Assembly: GCA_013423325.1 (NCBI GenBank) | Contig: BLJB01000108.1 | Span: 1 to 64,000, forward strand | From: Usnea hakonensis | Lineage: Eukaryota > Ascomycota > Lecanoromycetes > Lecanorales > Parmeliaceae | Direction: 5' to 3' | Length of the DNA stretch: 64,000 nucleotides | The notes under the pieces: generated by a model | Database searches by the model: none | The model's input: the letters and a program-made list of their open reading frames with translations, nothing else | What the model was told of the DNA's origin: nothing | Translations under genes and position numbers: made by a program | Shown: one piece after another, positions 44,042 to 56,208 of the stretch | Layout: each line of letters starts with the position of its first letter | Position numbering within the stretch: position 1 is the first letter of the stretch

Positions 44042-45924
44042 ATGACTCTTTCTGAGAACGATCACGGGCTCCAATGCCTCAATCGTGACATCGCAGTCTC
44101 TTCGGACACAAACTGTAGAGAGCAGGCTTTGGAGCACTCTTGGGATCAACCTGACAATATAGCTCCAGGTGTGAAAGGTGTCCAGACTTCGATACAACTG
44201 AAATTGACTGCTCACAGATGGCAACTGCACTCATGAACCCTTCGCAACGTCCGCAGAAGACACCAGTCAATTCGAAGACCGAATCAAGGTCGAAAGACAA
44301 GGCTACCCAAGTCAAGAAGAGAGGATAATTGTGACCTTCACGCACGGCGACCCCGAGAATCCGTACAACTGGCGCATGGTATGGACTTTTGCCACCCATC
44401 ACCCTAAATCTCTGTTGATTTGATATCATAGAGGAAAAAGGCATATATTTTACTCGCCGGCATCGCGGCAGTCATCAATAGTACGCTGGGATCCTCTTTG
44501 CCCAGCAACGCCATCAATTACATCGCCCCCTATTTCCACGTCACCAACGAACAGCAGCTTGTCCTTCCAATATCCCTCTTCCTAGTTGGATATGTGTTGG
44601 GCCCACTGTTCTTTGGGCCTCTCAGCGAGACGTATGGAAGAAAAGTCATCATGTTGTCTAGCTTCGTGGTCTTCACACTTTTCACGATGGCCTGTGCTTT
44701 GGCACCAAATTGGCCCGCATTTCTGATATTCCGTCTTCTATGTGGCATCAATGCCTCGAGTGCTATAGCAGTCGTTGGAGGTCTATACGCTGATGTTTTC
44801 GGCAATCCGGTGATCAGAGGGCGAGCAATGGCAACTTTCATGGTGGTGAGTAGGCAGACACAAAACACTAGACCCTTTAGTGACAAGAATCCAAGGCCAC
44901 GACATGCGGCCCCATGCTGGCTCCTCTGATATCAGGCTTTGTCTCAGTCGTCTCGTGGCGGTGGACGTTCTGGGTTGGCCTAATTTTCGCTGGACTCTCA
45001 CTCGCCTTCCTCAGTTTCCTTCCCGAGACCTATGGACCAATTATCCTAAAGGCGAGAGCGAAACGCATTCGAAAAGAATCTGGCAATCTCAATGTGTTCG
45101 CAGCTATCGAACTCGAGAAGAAGGGCGCTCGGCAGATGATGACTGTGACCCTCATGCGCCCAGTCCATATGATTGTTTATGAAGCCATCGTTTTGTTCAC
45201 TTGCCTCTACCTATCTATCGCATATGCTATATTCTACCTTTTCTTCGAGGCTTATCCTATAATATTCGAAGGCCTCTACGGCATGAATACTGGTGTTGCT
45301 GGTTTGGCATTTCTTCCCATCTTAATTGGGGCTGTCTTTGCGCTCAGCATCTTCATATGGTACGACACCGTTCTCCAACGAGCCAAAACAGCCAGAGCGC
45401 AATGGGCCTCTATCGAAGAATACCGCCGGTTACCGCTCGCCTGCTTGGGCGGCCCGCTCTACGTCATATCCCTTTTCTGGCTGGGATGGAGCGCTTCGCC
45501 TCACATCCACTGGATCGTGCCCATGCTTGCAGGCGTGCCATTTGGTATGGGCTTTATGCTCATATTCATGGCATTACTCAATTATATTACGGACGCTTAC
45601 GAGGTGTACGCTGCAAGTGGCATGGCTGCAACGAGTTGCTGCCGTTCAATATTCGGAGCGCTACTACCATTGGCCGCAGCACCCATGTACAAATCACTGG
45701 GCGTTTCATGGGCAAGTAGTTTGCTTGGCTTTCTCAGTCTAGCCATGTCAATCATACCTTTCGCCTTTATCAAGTACGGTAACCGAATACGAGAGCACAG
45801 CAAATTCTGTCAGGAATTGAAAGCGAGAAAAGAGAAAATAGGAATTGAAAAGGAGAAGGACCAATGCGTGAACAGGGAACATGCAGCTAGGCTGGAGGAG
45901 CTCGACTCTGGTGAAAATGTATAG
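44042..45924 (+). CDS. MFS transporter (DHA1, polyamine/drug type)
   Basis: Four exons (44042..44168, 44218..44378, 44432..44845, 44896..45924) give 576 aa. The cytosolic N-terminus leads to VTFTHGDPENPYNW, the hallmark just before TM1 of fungal DHA1 transporters. Next come LPSNAINYIAPYFHV, GYVLGPLFFGPLSETYGRK (motif A), FRLLCGINASSAIAVVGG, and ATTCGPMLAPLISGFVS with SWRWTFWV (motif C region). A KARAKRIRKESG loop separates the two halves, and about 12 TM segments are expected. The C-terminal tail is Lys/Glu-rich and helical. It lies 12 kb from the cluster among housekeeping genes, so a role in it is not indicated. Substrate unknown. Confidence 0.92.
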
Positions 45925-46467
45925 AAAGGACTTGCTTCCTTCATGGATTGCATCTGCACAGCCAGATTTTGGGTAGACCACTTATTAGACGATAATATAA
46001 GCATTTCAACTGAGAAACGATGCATCTGTTTGCCTCGTGTTACCGAGTAGTTCATGATCCCAGGCTAACCTCATCTCCGGCTTTTCCGCACCTGCATTTT
46101 GTTGTTCTTGTCTCAGCTTGTGCAGCAACATCAAACTTGCCGTTAATTGGAAACCCAAGGGGCTTAGACAATCTCGAACTGGCTCGCCACATAATAAGGC
46201 TAAACTCATCTTCATGCAAAGCGCTCAAACAGACATGCGGCAGTTGGACTGGGGACCTCCATGCTCAAGCGCCAAAGGGGGGGGCACAGGCCAACACCCC
46301 AGGCTTGTTGCTACCTACATGATTCCATCCTGTCTTTTCTACATAGCTCCCAGTGGATTCGTCCGCTTGTTTATGATGTTGTGTCTTGAAGGTTCACATA
46401 ATGGGTCATTGCCTTGAAAGTTGCCCCATCGAAGCATCAACATAGACCCAAGCGGCCTCCTACAATC
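45925..46467. other. Intergenic between MFS and AAA ATPase genes
   Basis: No supported gene. Overlapping short frames on both strands lack motifs. Expected content is the MFS 3' UTR and the ATPase promoter. Confidence 0.45.
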
Positions 46468-48336
46468 ATGAACACTTGGCCACCACCCAACATGGCTGAA
46501 CACAACGTGTCTGACTCGGAAGGATTCACATTGATCACTTCCTCTAACCATCCCCAGATCTATGGCGACTGGGTAGGCATTAATGGCGCCGCTGGCTTTA
46601 ATCCTGACATAGCGCTACAGGCCGCTCTTCGCCGCCAGTATCCCGGCCTGGCTTTGACCGTAACAACTAGCAATAACGGTACGTTCTCAATTACTTCTTA
46701 GGAAGCACGGAGCTGACAGTGACACCAGTGAACCTCCTCATGTTCGCTGGTGCCGGCCGTGCCACTGCCGACCTCGATATTGAAGACGAATCCGTCCAGC
46801 GCTACCGCTATTTTTACGCTGGCAATGAACGTCGTGGTATACCAGACCAACTCGTCGAAGGTCGGACCTTTGCCAAGTATATCTACAAATGGGGCGCAGA
46901 ATACTTTGTCGTTTACATCGTACAGATGGGGTACCAGCAGCTGCAGTACATATTGAAGGAGCCTGGCGAGGGCGAGACAATCATGTCAGGTAACAGCGTT
47001 ACCGACAGTCTCATCGTTACCGTTGGAGAATGGCAAAAGCCCGCGGATGACAAGTTCATCTACGTCTATGACACCGGGTACTGGCAAAAGAGTCGGGATT
47101 TGTATGGGCACGTGAGGAAGGCAGAGTGGAAGGACGTCATACTGAACGAGGAGATGAAAAAGACCATTACCGAACTGATGCATAAATTCTTCGATAGCGA
47201 AGACATTTACAAAGATCTTGGTGTGCCTTGGAAGAGAGGCGTCATCTTTCACGGTCCGGCCGGAAATGGCAAGACGATATCCATCAAGGCGTTGATGAAC
47301 TCGCTTTTCAAGAAATACGAAGACTCGATTCCCTCGTTGTACGTCAAGTCTGCGCCCAACGTGTATGACATACGGAAAATTTTCCAGATGGCCCGGTACC
47401 ACGCGCCTTGCCTACTCATCTTCGAAGATATTGATACCATTGTGACGCAGAGTAGTCGCAGCTACTTCTTCAATGAGGTAGATGTATGTACTCATTTCAC
47501 TATTTCTTCGACTTATGTGCTGACATGCGTCATTCAGGGTCTAGAACAATGATGGCATCTTCATGGTGGCATCGACTAACCACCTTGATCAACTTGACCC
47601 AGGGCTCTCTAATCGTCCCAGCCGCTTCGACCGAAAGTATCTCTTTCCACTCCCCTCGGAAGCTGAACGAGTCATGTACTGCGACTACTGGTTAGTCGTG
47701 CTTTCACACCTCTTTTTTTGTTGAATTTACTGTTTGGATTGCAAGACATGCTGCAGATGCAAGTCACCTTGAACACTAGCCGCGTTACTCAGGGTTTGTC
47801 CTTCAAGAGAAATGCTAACCCCCAACTCTCTAAGGCGCTGCGAGAAGCTGAAGAACGAATCCTGGATCAAGTTCCCAAAGAAACTCAGCCCCGCTATAGC
47901 GGGCATTACCCAGGACTTCAGCTTCGCCTATCTCAAAGAAGCTTTCGTTGCTACGCTGTCGGCTATTGCGCAGAACAGATCCGAAAACGGCATCAAAGGC
48001 GGCGGGGATGACGACGGCGGAGACTTGGACGACTACGAACTGTGGAGGGAGATGAAGAAGCAAGTCCGCGCCCTGAGAAACGACATGGATTCCGGCGTCG
48101 TCGTCAGATATCACACGCAAGAGCCTCTGGATCTCATGTTACAACCCCCGGAACCCGCCACCACGACCCCCGCTGGCTCCCCCTTCCGACCCGCCTCCAA
48201 TCGCGCCGCCCGCAACCTCATGAACCCGCGCCTCACAAACGTAGACCGCGACTTCAACCACGCGCCCCTCTTGACTGACGGCCATAGGTTTCTGGATACC
48301 AGGTTCGATGAAATCAGTATCGCTAGGAGGTTTTGA
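46468..48336 (+). CDS. BCS1-type AAA+ ATPase
   Basis: Four exons (46468..46678, 46729..47483, 47545..47690, 47835..48336) give 537 aa. The AAA core has Walker A GPAGNGKT near residue 246, Walker B LLIFEDID near 300, sensor MVASTNHLDQLDPGLSNRPSRFDRKY, and a C-terminal lid with DFSFAYLKEAF. The N-terminal half (YIVQMGYQQLQYILKEP, WQKSRDLYGHV) matches the large fungal BCS1/PTHR23070-like group of unknown substrate. The tail is Asp/Gly-rich then basic and Pro-rich. The third exon needs an acceptor (47543-47544) seven bases past the better-looking CAG (47537); using the latter gives an immediate stop. This costs the usual GLE after NEVD. The protein otherwise looks intact. Confidence 0.88.
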
Positions 48337-48968
48337 GAGACCTGGCGGCGGGGAGGGGTTTTTTTTTTGGGAAAGAAAGAAAAAGAATCATAGAACCCTT
48401 TGCTGGTGATGGCAATTTCCCATGCATAGTACCTGTCGTGTTAGCAGGGTTGCGATATGGAACGACGATCTAATTTTTTGGGCTTTGAATTTTTTTGCAT
48501 TTTTGAGGCAAGGCCAGATTGACAAAGCGATAACTACTTAAGTACTCTAAGAAGTGAATACATTGAAATCTCAGAAAATCATCCATTCATCGCGCATACA
48601 AATCAGCGGATTTTCATCTCCATTCGTCCATCATTGCAAGGAAAACATACAGATATCGACGAATGACTACTTTAGGCCATCTATTGCACGATTCGAGGCA
48701 CGAACGAAACAACATCTCAGCAAGCCCGGCTCTCCCTAACCCCACACAAACGGACACCAAAACACCCAAATCCAACCCAACCCATCGGACCGCAGCAGCG
48801 AATAGTTATAGCACGGTCCGAGCGAGCGAGCGCGGTAAAGAGCAGCGTCAAATAGCACCGTTTTTCCTAGTCCCGCAGCACTGCAAATGGTACTGTTTAT
48901 CCTGGTCCAGCAGCGGGGTAAATGGGCTGGGAAAGGGAGGGGGGGGGGGGGGGGGCAATGGGGGGGGT

Positions 48969-49029
<61 letters not shown>

Positions 49030-51839
49030 TGCAATTGGGGTGATGTGCGGATTGGTTGGATGGTGGGAATGATGGTGTGCGTGTGAGTGAGGGATTGTGT
49101 GTGTGTGTGTGGGGTAGAATAAGGGCAAGGGAGGGGAGGTAAGCAATTGTTGGGGGATGGCAATTAGGTTGAGCGTCGGGGGGGACGGGACGGAGGGGGG
49201 TTCGTGCGTATTCGAGGGTGGCGCTGGCGAGGTCTTTACTGTTTCGGGAGAGAAATGGGGGGGGGGAAGTCTCCATTGCTGTGAGGCTAGGCGCTTGGAT
49301 GCTGTATGTTTGAGCATCTTTGGTGCTCATGGGGGCTTGGGTGATGATCTGGGGAATATGCGAGGGGTGGTGAGACGGGTGTGTTGAGTGCCGTCTTAGT
49401 CGTCCTGCGGGCGAGTGCATTTGACGCAAGTGTAGGTGGGCGACGGGTCGTTGTTTAAACTTTTCTCGTGCACGCATGTACCGGAAATTCCTGCTGGCTT
49501 GCAGCTCCATTTGGTGGGCTGGGTTCGGTAGGGATGGTTATATCGTGCTGAGAAACTTGCTGGTGAGGTTTGGTCGTCTCTCCATGAGCAGTGGTTTGGT
49601 TGAATGGATTTATATCCCTCTCTGGATATATACCTTAGGAGCTGGCATTCGTTGCGTTGAAACATCGCTCTTCGATTTCATTGGCAGGCCGAGCCTCCAG
49701 TGATATGTCTCCGAGAAATCGTGTGCGCAAGAAGATTGGTTTTCGCCGCAATGTAGACCATGCGGTGTACGAGTCTGCGAAGAAGGCGTTCCTGTGCTTC
49801 CTCAAAGACCTGTGCTTGTGGACCGGACGTGCATGACTTGGACGATGTCGGCGACTGGTGGCCAAGCATCGCATTCTGTGCTGGACTCCGTAGCTTCGTA
49901 TATCCTACCGGAATGGCGGAAGGGAAGAGTACCAAGAACAGAGATGTCAGCTTCTCAAGTGAAGCAGCAGCTAGAAGCGCATTGCAGAGAGCCTGCAGTG
50001 ATGTCTGCAATACTGGAGTCACGGAAATAAGTGGAGGCCCCACATGCTAGTAGATTTGCCATGGGCGTGTGACACTTGACTTGCATAGAAATACAGGGTT
50101 GAGGTCACTTCTCGAGCAACATCATATGTCTAGGTGAGCTTCGTTGGATATCATGCTTTCAAGGCGGAGATTGACCTGACGTCCAAATCCATCATGTCAT
50201 CAAAAGACGGGCAACTGTCCTCGGCAACGCTGCAATTGTTTAACATTGTATCATACGTAGCATCATCGCATGGGTAGTCTAGATTATTATCACCGACGCT
50301 GTTCGAACCCGGCTCAGGAAGCAATACTCATGACGTAGTTATTAACCTCATCCATAAGGAAGGAGACGCATTGCTCCCTTTGATCAAAGGTTATAACAGA
50401 ATCGATCGATTTTTGTTGGCAAGTATTGCATGGCAATCATCTAGAGCTCTGGTATTGTTACTAGCCTAAGGCTTTTGTGCCAAAAGCAGACACATGCACC
50501 CACAGGCAGCTTTCTGTATTCGACAACTCATGCAGGTTCCTTGCTTCCGGACATTCGCAACTTGGATGTCGACGGTTCCGTTCAACCCTTGCACGTTTGG
50601 GCTTGGGAAAGATCGGCAGGGTACGGAGGCTGGCTATTCTAGCTTTGTGGCCGCCCTTGCGTTTGTTCCGTGAGTTTACAGCATTGACCGTGTCGGGCAG
50701 CACACAAAACATTGTTGAGCTCCTCCGAGGAAAACAATGTCACAGGACTATTCGTCAGTAGCTGCCAAAGTCACCATGAAGAGGACAACCTCGATTTGCA
50801 GGAGAAACTTTCTTGGGCCAGCCTTTTGAGCCGTTGTTGAGTGGCATAGAAATTGTAGAGGCTGAGAGCCAACGATCGTCTCGAAACAGCCTGTTGCATA
50901 AATGGATGAATCATAATTCTCAAGCTGGGTTAGATATCTGCAGACTTGGGTCCACACCTGCGTCGACTGGCGGCACTTGGGATACGGAGCCCGGAAATAG
51001 CACCGGAAACCCGACACATCAAAGAGAGGGATTTACATACTCATCCAGACACACTAAGACCCCAACAGATGGAGTGAAAGAAGATCAGACCAATCAGGAC
51101 CGCGAGTCTGGACTGGCGAGTTTTGAAGATGTGAGCTTCAAGGAGAACTCCTCTCCGTCTTTCAGTTCTCAGCCCAATCCTGAAGAGTGAATGTACATGA
51201 GCTGGCATCAACGTTATGGTAGAAGATTTGTCAGCGCGGTCTCCTGCGCCGAGTGGAACAACAGAGTGTAGGTCATAGTACCGCAGCATTTGACTAATCA
51301 GAGGCACAAGGACAGCACAAAGAATCAGGATCTGGAAATGTGGAAACGGGAAAATGTTCAAAGTCATAAGGGGCTCCCCCGCTCTTTTACTCAGAGCATT
51401 GCGAGCAGAGAAACCTTGTGAAAGATGGAGAGCACGGCGACTAGATTCGGGCCACACGAATGATGCTCTTCACTACCACCGCTCCAAATCGTACTCATGA
51501 AGACGGAAAATGTATGTCATGAATGACAAAGCCGACATATGAGATGGATTCAACTTTGGGCGTGGCATATGATGAATGAGATATGTGCTCGATGTTGAAT
51601 CAAATCACTGTTTGCGGCGGGAGACTGCCAAGCCTTTTAATTAGGGCCTTGGCAACGTGTGAAGCGCGTTTGTTAGTGGGTGGTACTCTATTTTCCTGCT
51701 TTTCCTGTTAAAGGTAACAAAGTACTTCGCGACACACGTCGTCATTCTGAAGAAATATCTCAGACTACCCTTTCCAGCTGCATAATTGAATGGGATCTTT
51801 TATCAGGTTGTGATTGACTGCTTAGAGATCGCTCTCAAC
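48337..51839. other. Gene-poor 3.5-kb block with homopolymer G
   Basis: Contains the ATPase 3' UTR, the poly-G tract (separate entry), a short GT dinucleotide run near 49096-49111, and G-rich DNA to about 49270. Minus-strand Pro-rich frames over the G tract are composition artefacts. Open frames at 49678-50043 (-), 50477-50761 (+) and 50813-51190 (+) have no recognisable motifs, and I could not extend any by splicing. The last 300 bp form the ELO promoter. Confidence 0.5.
48939..49028 (+). repeat. Poly-G tract (17 + 8 + 60 G)
   Basis: Runs of 17 G (48939-48955), 8 G (48960-48967) and an uninterrupted 60 G (48969-49028) are separated by CAAT and a single T. This can form G-quadruplexes and is prone to slippage. 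The exact length in the genome is doubtful, since such runs are often misassembled. Confidence 0.9.
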
Positions 51840-53962
51840 ATGCTCTTCCCCTCAGACAGCTCCACGGCCCCTTCAGTACATTTCACTCATCCTCCGGCCT
51901 CCTTATTATCTTACACACATGTTGGGAACCCTCCAGTCCTGAGTCCCCCGCCGTCAGACCACTCTCTCGCTCGGCCCTTTACCATCCCTACCGACATTTA
52001 CAACAGTGCCCTCCATGTTGCCATTCCGATTACAATCGCTCTGGTCTATACAAGTCTGGTCATCTTTGTCAACCAGATAAACGTGAAAAGAAACCACAAG
52101 CCATGGGGATTTAGCAAATCACTCATCTTCTGGGCCTTGGTCGTTGTACACAATGTCTTCCTCGCCCTGTACTCTGGCTGGACCTTCCTTGGGATGCTAA
52201 GTGCGATCCGGCATTCGTGGCCCGGTATAGACGGTCAGTACGGGCTTGCTGGTGCAGCGGACGCGCTCTGCAAGATGCACGGGCCACGCGGAAGTGGCAG
52301 TGCTGCCACATACAATACCAGTACAAACACCTGGGCTTTTACCGACAGACTTATGAAGCTCACCGGAGACAATCCGGACTCAACAGACGTGGGCAGAATC
52401 TGGAATGAGGGCCTCTCTTTCTACGGATGGCTTTTTTACCTCTCAAAATTCTACGAATTACTCGATACCGCCATTATTCTCACCAAGGGCAAGAAAAGCT
52501 CGTCCTTACAGACATTTCACCATGCTGGGGCTATGATGTGTATGTGGGCTGGCATTCGTTACATGTCTCCACCAATCTGGATGTTTGTCTTCATCAATTC
52601 GTTCTTGCACACTATCATGGTGAGACTCAGGTGTCTCAATGATAATGGAAGGGTGAAGTCGCTGATCATGCCTAGTACCTCTACTACACTCTCGCCGCTT
52701 TCAGTATCCGCGTCCCTCGGCCTGTAAAGCAGACCTTGACATTTCTTCAGATTGCTCAGATAGTCTTTGGTGCCTCCTACGCTTTTGCCCACCTCTTCGT
52801 AGCTTACGACATTCCAATCGAGGAGGCGTACCTTTACGTACACAATCTCTCCACAGCTCTTCCAAGCACTGCCTCTGCCGTCTCTTCTACTCTCAGCAGC
52901 GCACTAACCAGTGCAACAACAGCAGCAGGCATCGGTAGCTGGCTCAAGAAAGCTGCGTTACGCGCAGCCGGGGAAGAAGGCCTTGCGGAGAACGTCAGGA
53001 ACTACCAAGGTGAAACATTTGGCATCGATGCTGTTCATGCAGCAGAGGTCGAAAAGGCACAAGAAGAGATCAGATATCGGATGGGCAGTTCAAGGGTCCA
53101 TTGCCTTGATACCTCGGGGCAGGTGCTAGCCATCCTCATGAATCTGGTCTATCTCGCGCCTTTGGCATATCTCTTCATGACGTACTTCTACCGCAGCTAC
53201 GTAGCTCGTGCCCACTCTGAGCCTCCAAAACCGACCAAGGAAGAAAACATCAAACAGTCATCTCAAGAGGCTGGCAGAAATCTCGAAAGCGAGATCCGCG
53301 AAGCCCTTGAGGACACACAAGGCGGAGACACCGAGCCGCCCCCAGAGATAAAGGCCAAGCTCGAAGATGCCAAGCGTCGCCTAAAGGAGAACACCGAACA
53401 TGTCAACGAAAAGGCCCAATCCAACGCCAAAGATCTGGGTGCTAAAGCGCAAAAAGGTGCACATGACCTCAGCGACAAAGCCAAAGACGCCGCGGGTGAC
53501 CTACCAGCCAAGGCGCAGAAAGGAGCGCAGGACCTGAGCAACAAGTCTAAAGATGCCGCGGGCGATCTATCCGCCAAAGCACAAAATGGCGGTAAAGAAC
53601 TCAAAGATTCCATCATGAGCAACATCAAGAAGCCGGGCAACGAGGCACCCAAGCCCAAAGGCTCGCAAGACAGTGCCCCAAAAAGCGAAGCTCCCAAGCG
53701 CTCCGAGTCCCCAAAAAAGAGTGAAATCCCCAGACGTTCCGAATCGCCAAAGAAGAGCGACCCCCCGAAGCGTTCGGAGAGCCCAAAGAAAGCGCAAAAC
53801 GGCGTCGGCGGCCTCCCCAAGCGTTCCGAGTCGCCGAAGAAGCAGCCGCAGGCCGAAAAGAAGGAGGCGGTCAATGGCGACGCCAAGGCCTATGAGGCGG
53901 TGCCGGACGAGCCTAAGACGGCGGAAGAGAAGAAGGCGGAGAAGGAGATGCAGCCGCAATGA
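51840..53962 (+). CDS. ELO-family fatty acid elongase with long repetitive tail
   Basis: Two exons (51840..52619, 52676..53962) give 688 aa. The ELO core (about 50-320) has several TM segments and the signature blocks KFYELLDTAIIL, LQTFHHAGAMMCMWAGIRY (HH active-site pair) and PPIWMFVFINSFLHTIMYLYYT. The family makes the 3-ketoacyl condensation step of very-long-chain fatty acid synthesis in the ER membrane. Fungal ELO proteins are usually 300-400 aa. Here a further TM (LAILMNLVYLAPLAYLFMTYFY) is followed by about 240 residues of charged tail. The tail contains a KAQKGAxDLSxKAKDAAGDL-type repeat (LEA or apolipoprotein-like amphipathic) and then an (A/P)PKRSESPKK octad repeated five times. The tail may be a regulatory or lipid-surface region; its function is unknown. 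Confidence 0.9.
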
Positions 53963-54351
53963 AGGGGGGGGATACAAGATTTGGCTATTATATTTGAGGC
54001 CCCGGGTACGTGACCGAAATTCGAGAATATTGAGCAAGGCGTTTTTTGTTTATGAGACGGGTTCACTTCTTTGTGTAGACATATATGATTCCCCGGATAG
54101 CAAGTAGTTAGTTAGTCGATTGGGGCACGCAAAGTGTCTTTGATTTGGAAATTCTTCTAGCTCGGGTGATTGGCTGACGTGACTGACTCTTCCCCTCCCC
54201 TCCCTTTCCCTTCCCTCCCCTCATCTCAACCCTCCCACCTCTCATACAAACCATCCATCTTTCAAAAAAAAGAAAAACAAGAACAAAACGAAAACAACCC
54301 CCCCCCACTTCCTCCCTTCCCAATCATTCGTCCCCCCCCCCATCCCCCCAT
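53963..54351. other. Intergenic between convergent ELO and GH125 genes
   Basis: C- and A-rich low-complexity DNA, 3' UTRs of two convergent genes. No gene seen. Confidence 0.5.
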
Positions 54352-54650
54352 TCACTGAAAACTCATCTCCAAAATCTCCGGTTTCCTTGCCTCGAGATCG
54401 AGAATCATTTGCCCGAAAAGGCCATTGACCCAGGCGAACCTGTTTGTTGGGAAGGAGGGAGGGTGTGAGTGAGTGAGTGAGTGGGTGAGTAGGGAAAAAA
54501 AGGCAAAGGCAAGGGGGAAGAAAGGGAGCTCACCACGGCCTCGTATAATCCGACTGGTCGAATGTGTTGATACTTTCGTGTATCAAGCCTGTCTCGGCAG
54601 GTTTATGGGGGTTAGGTTACTGAGTCTTCTAGGGAGGGAGAGAAGAAGTA

Positions 54651-54687
<37 letters not shown>

Positions 54688-56208
54688 AAGCCCAAAAAAA
54701 GAAAAGAAAAAAAAACAAAGAGAGAGACTCACCAGTCCCATCCGTCGACCCCACCAACTCCCTCAACGCCCCCACAATCTCCCCATCATCCCCACTCGTC
54801 AACACCCTCACAATCCCCGCCATCGGCCACGCATACCCGGGCCCATCATGCGGGCCCCCAATCGCACTAATCACCCTGCCACGCATGAAATACGGGTCGC
54901 GATCACTGAGCAAGAGGGCGCGGGTGGACTGATAGACGGGGTCTGTGGTGGGGAGGTAGCCGATGAAGGGGGCGGCGAGGAGGGAAGGAATGTTGGCGTC
55001 GTCCATGATGCTGACGGAGCCGTAGCCGTCGAGTTCGTAGGCGTATATGTTTGCGTTGGCGGGGGAGGGGATGATGGCGTGGTTGGTGATGGCGGTGGTG
55101 AGGGAGTCTGAGAGGGCGGAGAGGGAGGTTGCGAGGGCGGTGGTGGTGGGGGTGGGGGGCATGGCGGCGAGGATGGCGGCGGTGGTGTGGAGGTAGTGGG
55201 CGAACATCATGTTGGCTGGGATGAAGAATTCGTAGATGCATGCGTCGTCTGAAGGGCGGAAGGCGGAGCGGAGGAGGCCGGTGCCGTTTTGGACGGGGTT
55301 GCCTCTGCCGGAGTTGTCGAGGGTGTCGGAGGCGGTGGTCGTGAGGCGGTGGAAGGTGTAGGGGAGGGGGTTCACGCTGCCGTTCGCGGCGTAGGTTGGT
55401 ATGGCCATTGATTGAGCGGTGTTCAGGACGGTTTGGACGGCAGAGACCCAGTTGAATTTGGAGAAGAAGGCGACGTCGTTGGTGGCTTGGTAGTATTCCG
55501 TGCTGATCTGGAGGAACGCTGCGAGGGAATCGAGCTCGTATTTACATTCGTAGACGGTAGTGTTGACATAGGATGGGGTCACCACGTCATTGGTAGCGGC
55601 GCTGTTGATGGAGGGGGCGAGGCCGGACTCGGAGGGTGGCTGGAAGGAGTTACAGTAAGGGCTTGTTAGCAGATAGCGGGATTGCAGATTAATCACACCG
55701 CGGTAGAGCGAGGCTATGGTATCATTGGATGAATCAGAGGTGTCAGTGGTGGAATTGAGGAGGGACTGGTAGGCCTGCATTTGATTGGCTGAGTCCCTGA
55801 GCCACATAGCATTTCTTCGGGATCAGATCAGCTATATGTACAATGTGGTGTGATATTTGCTGTGTACATGTCTCCAGTGATGACAAATGTCAACTCCTCG
55901 TCAGCATTGTCTGAAGCGTAGCCCCTCCAAGCGATCGTAGTGTCCAAGGTATTCGGGAAGCTATTTTCGAAGAGGCGGGCAAGGTCGGGGTCTGCAATTG
56001 TTGAATTCAGACGAGCAATGGTGCTTTCGATAGCTGGCGATGTGAAGGTCCGGCAACTGGGCACTGGCCTCTGGTAGGAGAGATTATACGCTCCACCGGA
56101 AAACGGGGCGTGTGGAGCAGCAGCATAGGCGGCGTAAGGTGGACAGGTCTGGGTTGCTGCGAATGTACTTACGCAGAGCCATGGGTAAAATCCGAGAACA
56201 GAGCGCAT
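54352..56208 (-). CDS. Glycoside hydrolase family 125 (exo-alpha-1,6-mannosidase)
   Basis: Four exons, complement(55868..56208, 54733..55814, 54534..54588, 54352..54439), give 521 aa. The N-terminus (LGFYPWLCVSTFAATQT) is a signal peptide. The core has TFVITGDINAMWLRDSANQ, restored exactly by the first splice, then YECKYELDSLAAFLQ, RPSDDACIYEFFIPANMM, SIMDDANIPSLLAAPFIGYL and HESINTFDQSDYTRPWFAWVNGLFGQ, which are GH125 blocks. The enzyme removes alpha-1,6-linked mannose from fungal or host glycans and is secreted or lumenal. Several N-glycosylation sites fit. The third intron (54589-54732) carries a CA microsatellite. The gene is convergent with the ELO gene. Confidence 0.95.
54652..54684 (+). 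repeat. (CA)16 microsatellite in a GH125 intron
   Basis: An uninterrupted CA run of about 33 bp lies inside the intron 54589-54732 of the minus-strand mannosidase gene. On the sense strand it reads GT repeats between donor and acceptor. Confidence 0.9.

Noticed and set aside
44042..45924. Second MFS transporter as part of the biosynthetic cluster
   Set aside because: It lies 12 kb beyond the pericyclase among housekeeping genes, and no CTCCGAAG element was noticed near it.
48736..49510. Poly-proline minus-strand frames
   Set aside because: Created by the poly-G tract in all three frames.
50281..50320. GTTCGAACCC, reminiscent of a tRNA B box
   Set aside because: No A box or acceptor stem could be folded around it.
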